NCBI GenBank assembly: GCA_945788545.1
Contig: CALZMK010000084.1
Span: 1 to 6,676 of the forward strand
DNA from: an uncultured Prevotella sp.
GTDB lineage: Bacteria; Bacteroidota; Bacteroidia; Bacteroidales; Bacteroidaceae
Direction of reading: 5' to 3'
DNA length: 6,676 bases
Part shown: positions 1 to 6,425 of the stretch, in pieces
Layout of the letters: the number at the start of each line of letters is the position of its first letter
How positions within the stretch are numbered: the stretch's first letter is position 1
The notes under the pieces: model-generated
Seen by the model: the letters and a program-made list of their open reading frames with translations, nothing else
Told to the model about the DNA's origin: nothing
The model's database searches: none
Made by a program: the position numbers and the translations under genes

Positions 1-270
1 CAGAGCCAACGCCGTACGTCCAAAGGATTTTTGGCAGGAGAATTTGATGTTTTGTGCCTTTAGGGTGCCATTTCTTCACTCTCTGAGAAGCGCGTATTTT
101 CGGTGGCGGTCAACCACGATTGATTTTATCGCATTCTCAGGGCGTCAGTGAATGTCAAAATGAAAGCAAAATGCGCAAATCAGATACAAAAAGTGCACAA
201 AAGGCGTGCTGATATGGCAGGGGTCACTCACAAGGGTATTATAGGTGGGTTTCCTTCAAGAGGATTATTA
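1..270. other. Segment with no supported gene
   Basis: No frame on either strand shows a recognisable protein. The plus-strand frame that begins at base 2 is open only to a TGA at 149-151, and the GTG-initiated frame 148-399 ends inside the inverted-repeat element without any family character. Composition is more AT-rich than the gene cluster. One imperfect palindrome is present: CTGAGAAGCG (83-92) against CGCATTCTCAG (130-140), with an inner GTGG/CCAC pair, which could fold into a roughly 58-base hairpin. It may be intergenic DNA or the decayed edge of a mobile element. Confidence 0.4.
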
Positions 271-399
271 ACTAGAACTTTTCCACCCTTTCATGAATTG
301 AAATGTGCTTGGGTACGTCATCCTGACGGAGAACAGGAGTTTGGGGCAGCAGGATATAGAGGTGTTTTGACATCGGAAAAAGGTGGGAAAGTTCAGTAA
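271..399. repeat. Imperfect inverted repeat flanking ~85 bp, at the end of the broken GLPGLI copy
   Basis: The plus strand near 275-291 reads GAACTTTTCCACCCTTT. The minus strand reading down from about 396 gives GAACTTTCCCACCTTTT. These agree at 15 of 17 positions and extend loosely outward through ACT/TACT. The interior contains a small perfect hairpin, CGTCA-TCC-TGACG (316-328). The structure resembles the ends of a small non-autonomous mobile element or a long imperfect hairpin. No transposase is present and no clear target duplication can be shown. One arm coincides with the point where GLPGLI homology stops. Confidence 0.5.
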
Positions 400-635
400 C
401 TGTAATACTTGTTGCAATGACTGCCCACTTCCAGTATCTGCCAGCCGATGTAGGTGCTCTCGTCCTTGATGTCGAGGGCATTGAGGGCATACCATATGTG
501 GACGGTGGCCGTGTCGATGGTGATGTAGTTGTCGATGTTCGACATGGCCACATAGCCAATCTTGCTTTGTTTCTCCTGCGCCCATGCCGTCATGGCGGCG
601 AGGGCGATGATGAGGGTGATGATTTTCTTGTTCAT
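393..635 (-). pseudogene. Truncated second GLPGLI-family copy (N-terminal 80 residues)
   Basis: The frame begins MNKKIITLIIALAAMTAWAQ, a signal peptide almost matching that of the upstream neighbour. It continues with IDTATVHIWYALNALDIKDE and TYIGWQILEVGSHCNKYYSY, aligning with residues about 43-82 of the complete GLPGLI protein (IDTASVRVLYALNAKDIKDE...). It then stops at 393. The remaining ~200 residues, including the GLPGLI motif, are missing. Skipping the four bases TACT next to the stop would keep the phrase open as KYYSELSHLF... to a TAG at 272-274, but that extension has no convincing family character. The gene starts 6 bp after the complete copy and so arose by tandem duplication. It was broken at its 3' end precisely at an inverted-repeat element (271-399). 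A short exported peptide might still be made; I consider it non-functional. Confidence 0.75.
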
Positions 636-641
636 GATGGC

Positions 642-1511
642 TTACTCCTTCTCTAATGGCTCAAAGTGTATCTTGGGAGGGGTTGGCCTTCCTTCGAGAC
701 TTGTCCAGCCTATAGCCTCCCAATAATCTTCGTTGTACTTCTTCTGTCGCTGCCAGACGCTTTTGCGGGTCGATTTAGGATAGAGTTTGTCGGGGTATTG
801 CGAGATAAGGAACTTTCCGCGCTCGATGGCCACGGCCTCCCAGACATAAATCTTCTGCACGTCATAGACCTTTAGGATGCAGCCGGGCAGTCCGCCGAAC
901 TTCCACGGCCCACCCTTGATGGGTACGTCAGTGGCGAACCAGGCTACGAAGTCGCGGCCTCGGAAATGACAGGTGGCCTTCTGGCAGCGATGTCCGAGGA
1001 TGGTCTGCGTCTCATCGGCAAGCGACCACTGCATCAGCGGCCATGCCTCTGTGTAACTGCTGTTCTCACGCTCGGCCCACAGGGGGAAACAGGCGTACTC
1101 CTTCAATTGATTACCTCGGATGATGTAGTCGGAGAAGACCAGTTCACTCCAATGCTCCTGATGTTCTTTCTGACCACCCATCCAGAAACTCTTTGGCACA
1201 TTGCCCTTGTGTCCCTGTTCTTTCTTCCACTTGATGGCTTCTTGGTCAGATACGGCAAGAAACTCGCTGCTGTACTTCTTCACGCGCCTGCCCACCTCCA
1301 GTTTGCCGAGGTCGATGTAGGTATTTTCGTCCTTGATGTCCTTGGCGTTGAGGGCATAGAGCACGCGGACACTGGCCGTGTCGATGACTAAACGTTGGTC
1401 GTAGCCGCGCTTTTCGCGGATTGGCACACGTCCGTTTACTTTGGGTTGGGCCATCGCCCCGCCGCATACGGCGGCGAGGGCGATGATGAGGGTTATGATA
1501 CGTCTGTTCAT
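642..1511 (-). CDS. GLPGLI family protein
   Basis: This 289-residue protein has a signal peptide (MNRRIITLIIALAAVCGGAMA, cut before QPKV). It carries the family's hallmark at about residues 203-217, written here WKFGGLPGCILKVYD, so the last residues of the name motif read CI in place of LI. Upstream are other typical segments: VRVLYALNAKDIKDENTYID (49-67), QTILGHRCQKATCHFRGRDF (169-188) and VAWFATDVPI (189-198). The length fits the family. GLPGLI proteins are a Bacteroidetes family of predicted exported proteins with no established biochemical function. They commonly sit beside TonB-dependent-receptor-like barrels, which matches this locus. The gene follows the TonB-C gene by 13 bp and a truncated paralogue starts 6 bp after its stop, so co-transcription is likely. 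No enzyme active site can be recognised. Confidence 0.9.
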   Translation of the reverse strand: MNRRIITLIIALAAVCGGAMAQPKVNGRVPIREKRGYDQRLVIDTASVRVLYALNAKDIKDENTYIDLGKLEVGRRVKKYSSEFLAVSDQEAIKWKKEQGHKGNVPKSFWMGGQKEHQEHWSELVFSDYIIRGNQLKEYACFPLWAERENSSYTEAWPLMQWSLADETQTILGHRCQKATCHFRGRDFVAWFATDVPIKGGPWKFGGLPGCILKVYDVQKIYVWEAVAIERGKFLISQYPDKLYPKSTRKSVWQRQKKYNEDYWEAIGWTSLEGRPTPPKIHFEPLEKE

Positions 1512-1524
1512 GGGGTGAGTGCTG

Positions 1525-1953
1525 CTATTTCAGTCTGAAGGGAATGGCAAGCATCATCTTCGAGCGGACGGCCTTGCCTTTGAGTTGGGCGGGCTGCCAC
1601 TTCGGCATGGCCTTGACCATGCGGATGCCCTCGGCATCAAGGGTGGGGTGAACGCTGTCGGGCACCTTGACATCGGTCAGCGTGCCGTCTTTCTCCACGA
1701 TGAAGTGGACGCGCACGGTGCCGCTGGCCCCGGCCTTCTCGGCCTCCTTCGGGTACTTCAGGTTCTGCATCATGAACTGCAACTGCTTCTCCATGCCGCC
1801 CGTGAACTCGGCCCGCTTGTCCACTTTGTCCTGCTCATAGACAGGATCCTGCTGCTGTTCGGTCTGTTGCTTCTGCTGGGTCTGTGCGTGGCAGACGGTG
1901 GTGCCAGCCGTCAGCATGGCTGCGGCGATAGCGATGAGGATGTTTTTCTTCAT
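1525..1953 (-). CDS. Small secreted TonB C-terminal-domain protein
   Basis: This 142-residue protein has a signal peptide, MKKNILIAIAAAMLTAGTTVCHA, probably cut before QTQQKQQ. A Gln-rich linker (about residues 24-36) follows, then a TonB C-terminal domain (about 45-142) with AEFTGGMEKQLQFMMQNLKYP as the family's 'PGG...YP' region, HFIVEKDG, MPKWQPAQLKGKAVR and a C-terminal IPFRLK. The same landmarks appear in the TonB half of the sigma fusion. Canonical TonB keeps an uncleaved N-terminal anchor that contacts ExbB/ExbD; this protein seems to lose its N-terminus, so it is unlikely to transduce energy and may act as a soluble periplasmic binding partner. VC at the end of the signal is a poor lipobox, so a lipoprotein is less likely. 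An ATG 33 bases upstream is possible, but the A-rich AAACAAACAAATC leader supports the start at 1951-1953. It lies 41 bp after the receptor and 13 bp before the GLPGLI gene. Confidence 0.85.
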   Translation of the reverse strand: MKKNILIAIAAAMLTAGTTVCHAQTQQKQQTEQQQDPVYEQDKVDKRAEFTGGMEKQLQFMMQNLKYPKEAEKAGASGTVRVHFIVEKDGTLTDVKVPDSVHPTLDAEGIRMVKAMPKWQPAQLKGKAVRSKMMLAIPFRLK

Positions 1954-1994
1954 AACGTTGATTTGTTTGTTTTGAGGGTTATACATTATATATA

Positions 1995-4715
1995 TTATAG
2001 GAGTTTGAATCTGACGGTTGCGATGATGTTGCGGGGGCGCAGTTGCGAGGTGTTTGTGTAGATGTCGAGGCCGCTGTAGTTGATGCGGGTGTACTGCCGC
2101 TGGTCGAAGAGGTTGTTCAGCTGTAGCTCCAGGTCGATGTGCTTCAACTTCAGTTTGGCGGTGGCGTCGCCGAACCAGGCGTGGCGGTTCTCGGCGGTCA
2201 GGTTGTTGTAGTTGTCCTCGGCAGCGAGAGAGAGCGTGAGGGTCTTAGTGGGATAGACGCTCATGGAGAGGCGCTGGGTGTTGCTGCGCACTGTGGTCGC
2301 CTGTTCCCTGCGGCCCTCGGTGTAACTGCGGCTCTGGCTGAAGCCGCTGCTATAGACGATGCCAATCCACTCGAAGGGGCTGAACGAGAGACTGCCGCCG
2401 AAACTTAGTCCCTGGGTATGATACTGGTAGAGGCTCTGGCAGATGAGGCGCTCGCTCTCGGAGAGGCTGTAGCTGCCGAAGACGCGGATGGTGGAGCGGA
2501 GGAAGTCGAAGGCCTTGCTGGCCTCGCCGCTGACGCTGTAGCTGCTGGCGGTGGTGGGCTGGTTGACAGCCTGAACGACGCTGGTGGCTCCCTCGTAGTT
2601 GTAGCCATAGATCTGGTTGTCGTGGGTGCGGCGGTAGTTGAGGCCGATGTTGGCGAAGAGGGCACGGATGGCACTGCGGTAGCGCAGGCCGATGTTGGCT
2701 CCGTAGTTCTTGGTCTCAGACAGTTGCTCGACGTAACTGCGCTGGAAGGCGCGGTAGTTGGACATGATGTAGCCGTTGTAGATGCCGCCCGGATCGCCCA
2801 CAGTCTTGCTGTAGCTGGCACCGCCATTGAGCCAGAGGTCGCGGGTGATGGTCCAGTTCACGGAGAGCGAGGGGAAGAAGAGCAGGTGGGTGTAGCCATG
2901 CTTGTCCTTCCTGATTTTATCGTCGAGGGTCTGGGTGTAGAGCTCGAGGGGCAGACCGAGGGTGATGTCGAGGTCAGGTGACTCGTACTTGTAACTCTGG
3001 CCGAGGGCGAGGCAGTAGGTGTTGTACCAGAGGTCGTTGCTGAGTTGGTTGTGCTCGGCAGGGGGCGTGAAGCCATCGAGGTCGGTGACGATGCCGTGGA
3101 GGTTGGCCGAGGCACTGATGCCGTAGTTTAACTTGAAGTGGTCGGCCACGCGGATGCCGTAGCTGGTGTTGAAGCGTCCGGCAATGTGGTGGGAGTTCAC
3201 GTCCTGCGAATAGGCGGTCTGAGTGCCTTGCAGCAGGGAGTCGATGCCCACGGTGAGGGTGTTGGGACGATGGGAATAGCCAGCGGAGAAGTGGAGGTCG
3301 AAGGTGTTCTTGCCGATGTTGCGGATGGTGTTGAAGGTGTTCGACACGGTGAGTTGCGGGCGGTCGAAGTGCTGGCGGACGCGGTTGTTGCCGTAATTCA
3401 TGGGGGCAGTGCCTGTGCGTTCGGATGAGAGCTGTCCGTCCACGCGGTCGCTGTTCCAGTTGGTGTCGAACTTCAGCACATTGGCCAGAAATCCGTTCTG
3501 TGCGTTCCAGTTGTAGCGGGCCTGTACGTTGAGGTTGTTCACCTTCGTCTCGCTGGTCATGGTCTCGGTGGTGAGCAGGCGGCTGTCGTCGCTCAGGAAG
3601 CGGTCGCCCACGCTGCTGCCCTCGCGACGGATGCGGTCGTTGTGGTAGGCGATGTTCAGACCCAGTTCTGTGTCCTTGTTGGGCTTCTCCAGATGGTTCA
3701 TAGTCAGGATGTGGCTGTGGTTGTCGAAGGTGCGCTTCTGCGGCAGACCGGAGCCGCTGGGCATGACGGTACCCGTGGGGCAGAAGGGATAGAGGCTGAC
3801 GCTGTTGATGCTGGAGTAGTGCTGGGTGAGTTCCTTCGACACGTCGTCGCCCGTGTTGTTGCCTTTATACAGCGTCATGTTCTGGCGACGCTTGGCAAAG
3901 TACATGCCCACGAGCTCGGCAGTCCAAAGCGGGTTCTGGCCGATGGTGGATGTCCCGTCGGTGAGCGGTCGGCTGCCTATGTGCCAGCCGCTAGCCCACT
4001 GGATGCCACCGCCCGGCATGGTGTTGACGGCGACCGTTCCCTTGGCCGAGTCCTTCAGCTTCAGGTTGATGGCCACGTCGTCGGTGAGTTCCTTGCCTTG
4101 CAGCATCTTCACGGGCTGGTGGTTCTCCAAGACTTGCACGGTGGCCACGTCGGAGGCGTTGATGTTGTTGGTGGCCAGTCCGTAGCGGCCTTGCAGCAAG
4201 TCCATCTCCTCGACGTAGAATTTCTTGATGCTCTTGCCGTTGTACTTGATGCCGCCATTGTCGGCCACCTCGATGCCGGGCATGCGCTTCAGCACGTCGC
4301 CGATGACGCGGTCGCCCTGCTGCTGGTAGGCTCCGACGAGGTAGTTGAGCGTGTCGCCGTTCTGCCGAATCTTCTGCGCACGGACGCTGACCTCCTTCAA
4401 CTGGATGGCCCGCTGATTGGCGCGGATGTTCAGCCGCTGGCTCTTGTTCGCCACGATGCGCGACACGTTGCCGACGGACAGGCCCGTTGCCGTCACCACG
4501 AGCGTGTCTGCCGTGCTCTTGAACGATAATTTGTAATAGCCTTTCGCATCGGTGTCGGCAAAGCCGAGAATATTGCCCGTTCCCTTGGGTGCCACGGTGA
4601 CGTAGGCATCGACGGCATGACCGAGGGAGTCGGTCACGGTGCCCTCAATGACGGTCTGTGCGTTGGCCGTCAGTGCTGCGAGGGCGAGGATGGTTGTGAT
4701 GAGTCTTTTATACAT
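1995..4715 (-). CDS. TonB-dependent-receptor-like outer-membrane beta-barrel protein with carboxypeptidase-regulatory-like domain
   Basis: This 906-residue protein starts with a signal peptide, MYKRLITTILALAALTANA, cleaved before QTVIEG. Residues about 20-100 form a carboxypeptidase-regulatory-like (CarboxypepD_reg) fold: VIEGTVTDSLGHAVDAYVTV, GFADTDAKGYYKLSF, LVVTATG. Residues about 105-220 resemble a plug domain: LKEVSVRAQKIRQNGDTLNY, DVLKRMPGIEVADNGGIKYN, VATVQVLENHQPVKML. The remaining ~680 residues alternate aromatic and polar residues as in a barrel and end in a last strand, PRNIIATVRFKLL. An upstream in-frame ATG would add 33 residues ahead of the signal peptide, so the start at 4713-4715, preceded by an A-rich ATAATAAAA leader, is preferred. 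There is no STN signalling domain and no recognisable substrate signature, so the substrate is unknown. Barrels of this type are often found next to GLPGLI genes in Bacteroidetes, as here, and a TonB-C gene follows 41 bp downstream. Confidence 0.85.
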   Translation of the reverse strand: MYKRLITTILALAALTANAQTVIEGTVTDSLGHAVDAYVTVAPKGTGNILGFADTDAKGYYKLSFKSTADTLVVTATGLSVGNVSRIVANKSQRLNIRANQRAIQLKEVSVRAQKIRQNGDTLNYLVGAYQQQGDRVIGDVLKRMPGIEVADNGGIKYNGKSIKKFYVEEMDLLQGRYGLATNNINASDVATVQVLENHQPVKMLQGKELTDDVAINLKLKDSAKGTVAVNTMPGGGIQWASGWHIGSRPLTDGTSTIGQNPLWTAELVGMYFAKRRQNMTLYKGNNTGDDVSKELTQHYSSINSVSLYPFCPTGTVMPSGSGLPQKRTFDNHSHILTMNHLEKPNKDTELGLNIAYHNDRIRREGSSVGDRFLSDDSRLLTTETMTSETKVNNLNVQARYNWNAQNGFLANVLKFDTNWNSDRVDGQLSSERTGTAPMNYGNNRVRQHFDRPQLTVSNTFNTIRNIGKNTFDLHFSAGYSHRPNTLTVGIDSLLQGTQTAYSQDVNSHHIAGRFNTSYGIRVADHFKLNYGISASANLHGIVTDLDGFTPPAEHNQLSNDLWYNTYCLALGQSYKYESPDLDITLGLPLELYTQTLDDKIRKDKHGYTHLLFFPSLSVNWTITRDLWLNGGASYSKTVGDPGGIYNGYIMSNYRAFQRSYVEQLSETKNYGANIGLRYRSAIRALFANIGLNYRRTHDNQIYGYNYEGATSVVQAVNQPTTASSYSVSGEASKAFDFLRSTIRVFGSYSLSESERLICQSLYQYHTQGLSFGGSLSFSPFEWIGIVYSSGFSQSRSYTEGRREQATTVRSNTQRLSMSVYPTKTLTLSLAAEDNYNNLTAENRHAWFGDATAKLKLKHIDLELQLNNLFDQRQYTRINYSGLDIYTNTSQLRPRNIIATVRFKLL

Positions 4716-4743
4716 TTTTATTATGGGTGTTTTGAGGTTACTG

Positions 4744-4776
4744 AAAAACTCCGCCGCATCTCCCGACGAAGCGGAG
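4744..4776 (-). terminator. Hairpin plus T-run in the leader of the outer-membrane protein gene (terminator or attenuator)
   Basis: On the minus strand CTCCGC (complement of 4771-4776) pairs with GCGGAG (complement of 4749-4754) across a 16-base loop that may pair further. It is followed directly by five Ts (complement of 4744-4748). The hairpin is 28 bases upstream of the receptor start codon and about 145 bases after the sigma-TonB stop. It could terminate the sigma-TonB transcript and so split the cluster into two units, or it could attenuate readthrough into the receptor operon. The rest of the 206-bp gap is AT-rich. I found no clear match to the Bacteroidetes TAnnTTTG promoter element in it. 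Confidence 0.45.
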
Positions 4777-4901
4777 GGTGTGTGCCTATAGGTCTTCTCT
4801 TGTTTAACTAACATTTCTTTTTACTAACTTTTATATGCTTTATGAAATTCGCGATTACAAGAGTGCCAAAGTGAGCTTGTTCACGATTTGGCCGAATGTG
4901 A

Positions 4902-4920
4902 GCGAATTATCTAAATTCGC
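4902..4920. repeat. Short inverted repeat GCGAATT-atcta-AATTCGC beside repeated AAATTCGCG box
   Basis: A perfect 7-bp inverted repeat (4902-4908 and 4914-4920) with a 5-base spacer lies immediately after the sigma-TonB stop codon. Its right arm is part of AAATTCGCG (4913-4921), and the same nine bases recur in direct orientation at 4845-4853. No T-run follows on the minus strand, so it is not a typical terminator. It could be an operator or promoter element for the downstream receptor operon, but no protein can be assigned to it. Confidence 0.4.
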
Positions 4921-4921
4921 G

Positions 4922-5866
4922 TTAATTCAATCGGAACTGAATAGGCATGCTGTATCTACAGCGCACGTCCTTACCCTTGTTCTTGGCAGGAATCCATTGG
5001 GGCATCTGCTTCAATACACGAAGTGCTTCATCAGACAAAAGCGGGTCGGGAGTCTCGATGACCTCAAAGTTTGTCAAACGTCCGTCCTTCTCTACGACGA
5101 AGCGAATCAGCACACGTCCTTGAATGCCTTTCTCTGCGGCTTCCTCAGGATAATGCATATGACGTGCTACGAACATATAACATTCTGTCATGTCACCCGG
5201 ATAGGATGGCATGACCTCTACGTTATTATATATAGTGGTGTCCTCGGGGATTCCGAATACATGCTCTATGGCTCTGCGCACGATGCCATTCGGATGGATG
5301 GCGGATGCCACAGCGATACCCGTAACCAGTCCCACGAGAATGAACATAATCAAATGGCGCAGGTCGAAGAAACGACGGCGCAACTCTGTTCGCAAGGTGC
5401 TACGCACGTTGGAGATGGTCTTGCGGACGGTGCCCACGGTGATGCCTCGCGCTTCGGCAATCTCATTGACGGTCAGCCCTTCTTCGTAGAACATCTGCCA
5501 CACCTCACGTTCGGCCTGAGGCAGACGCTGGAGGCGGGAAGCGAGCCACTCGGAGTTCTCGCGTTCCTCGACCTCCTCTTGCGGTGTGACCTCAGTGATG
5601 GCAGTGCTATCTTCGTCCACCAACTCCACTTGCGTCCGATGTCCCCGCCACATGTTGACGCAGACGTTACGGGCGATGCGCAGGATGTAGGCATCGGTGA
5701 GTTCCACCCTGCCGCGCACGTTCCATGCCCGGAGCCATGTCTCCTGCACCACCTCCTCGGCCTCGGTGTCGGAGCCGAAGAACTCTCGTCCCATCTGCAT
5801 CAGTCGTGGACGCAGCCGTTTCTCGATTTGAGCAAACTCAAGCTCATTTGTATGTTCCTTGTTCAT
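4922..5866 (-). CDS. ECF sigma factor fused to a transmembrane helix and a TonB C-terminal domain
   Basis: This 314-residue protein has three parts in one uninterrupted frame. Residues about 10-80 are sigma-70 region 2 (DTEAEEVVQETWLRAWN, then AYILRIARNVCVNMWRGHR). Residues about 110-163 are region 4 with its helix-turn-helix (LPQAEREVWQMFYEEGLTV, NEIAEARGITVGTVRKTISN). A basic stretch, RRRFFDLRH (163-171), precedes one hydrophobic helix, about 172-190 (LIMFILVGLVTGIAVASAI). The charge pattern places the sigma part in the cytoplasm and the rest in the periplasm. Residues about 217-314 are a TonB C-terminal domain: a YP motif (MHYPEEAAEKG), RFVVEKDG, MPQWIPAKNKGK and a terminal PIQFRLN. The C-terminal half closely resembles the small TonB-C protein at 1525-1953. 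Typical ECF factors are 160-200 residues, soluble, and controlled by a separate anti-sigma; none is visible here. The start is ATG 5864-5866; only a few residues precede region 2, as is normal. Domain calls are firm; function as a tethered sigma factor is inference. Confidence 0.9.
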   Translation of the reverse strand: MNKEHTNELEFAQIEKRLRPRLMQMGREFFGSDTEAEEVVQETWLRAWNVRGRVELTDAYILRIARNVCVNMWRGHRTQVELVDEDSTAITEVTPQEEVEERENSEWLASRLQRLPQAEREVWQMFYEEGLTVNEIAEARGITVGTVRKTISNVRSTLRTELRRRFFDLRHLIMFILVGLVTGIAVASAIHPNGIVRRAIEHVFGIPEDTTIYNNVEVMPSYPGDMTECYMFVARHMHYPEEAAEKGIQGRVLIRFVVEKDGRLTNFEVIETPDPLLSDEALRVLKQMPQWIPAKNKGKDVRCRYSMPIQFRLN

Positions 5867-5933
5867 AAGTCTTCACTTTTGGTCGTCTGCCTATATAACA
5901 CAAAGCGCCCCGAATGTTTACCCATAATAAATG

Positions 5934-6388
5934 TTAAATATCCGCTACCCCTATCCCTCCTTTCTGTTGGTAACGTGCTATGATGCGTGATTTGACTTGC
6001 TCTAAGCGGTAGGCCATGTAGTCGCGGCCCATTCGCTCCGCTTCCTGACTCTGGCGGTAGTGCTCATCGAGGTCTGCACCATCGACGACATAGACGGTGC
6101 TGGACTTGTCGGCGCGGATGGTGTGACGAGAGCGGCATCTCCATCGAGACAGTATGGATAGCAGCCCACAAGGTCGCCCGCAGCGACGGTCTCGACTGTG
6201 CTCTCGTCACCCTCGTAGTTACGGACAAGGTAATGGAAACTGCCGCTCTCAATGTAACCAAAGAGACGGGCAGCGGCTCCTTCTGTCTCAAAAATGTCGT
6301 TCACCGAAAAGTACATAAGCCTACCATGGCGCAGACAATAGTCGCGTAGATAGGCCAAGGCCTGGGTGTAATGATTTGGTTGTTTCAT
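5934..6388 (-). pseudogene. Crp/Fnr-like cyclic-nucleotide-binding-domain protein, frameshifted and lacking its HTH
   Basis: From ATG at 6386-6388 (MKQPNHYTQALAYL...) the protein shows the beta-roll of a Crp-type effector domain: GRLMYFSVNDIFETEG, then RLFGYIESGSFHYLV and AAGDLVGCYPYCLDG. After ...DAALVT the reading frame breaks. A neighbouring frame continues the family sequence as TIRADKSSTVYVVDGADLDE followed by a helical linker (MGRDYMAYRLEQVKSRII), ending at a TAA at 5934-5936. The simplest cause is a duplicated AC dinucleotide (plus-strand GTGT, 6121-6124). The restored protein would be about 150 residues, against roughly 190 or more for the family, and it stops where the helix-turn-helix should begin. 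The unrepaired frame ends at 6002 with a low-complexity Ser/Thr/Ala tail that has no family character. It is probably inactive; a sequencing error could explain the shift but not the missing DNA-binding domain. The next gene starts 67 bp downstream. Confidence 0.65.
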
Positions 6389-6425
6389 ACGCCATGATTT
6401 TACATAGTTGTTGCGATTTGCGACT

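Noticed and set aside
1..151. Plus-strand frame starting at base 2 (RANAVRPKDFWQENL...) as the end of a gene entering the window
   Set aside because: It is only 49 codons before a stop and contains no motif I can identify; I could not distinguish it from chance or repeat-derived sequence.
148..399. GTG-initiated plus-strand frame of 83 codons
   Set aside because: There is no recognisable domain, it crosses the inverted-repeat element and ends inside the broken GLPGLI region; it looks like chance.
2405..2827. Minus-strand Ser/Thr/Ala-rich frame inside the receptor gene
   Set aside because: It is the low-complexity alternate-frame reading of the barrel-coding sequence.
3642..4529. Plus-strand open frame of 295 codons opposite the receptor gene
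   Set aside because: It is rich in Val, His, Leu and Asp because of GC-skewed codon shadowing. It lies fully inside the receptor gene and has no recognisable motif.
4716..4814. 33-residue N-terminal extension of the outer-membrane protein
   Set aside because: It would place a polar stretch ahead of a clear signal peptide and run through a hairpin/T-run. The ATG at 4713-4715 is the better start.
4716..4921. Standard Bacteroidetes TAnnTTTG/-33 TTTG promoter for the receptor operon
   Set aside because: I looked on the minus strand and found no match with correct spacing, so no promoter is annotated.
4835..5983. Long plus-strand open frame (382 codons) opposite the sigma-TonB gene
   Set aside because: It is antisense to a gene with clear domain content, shows no family motif or membrane/signal pattern, and extends beyond that gene only into intergenic sequence.
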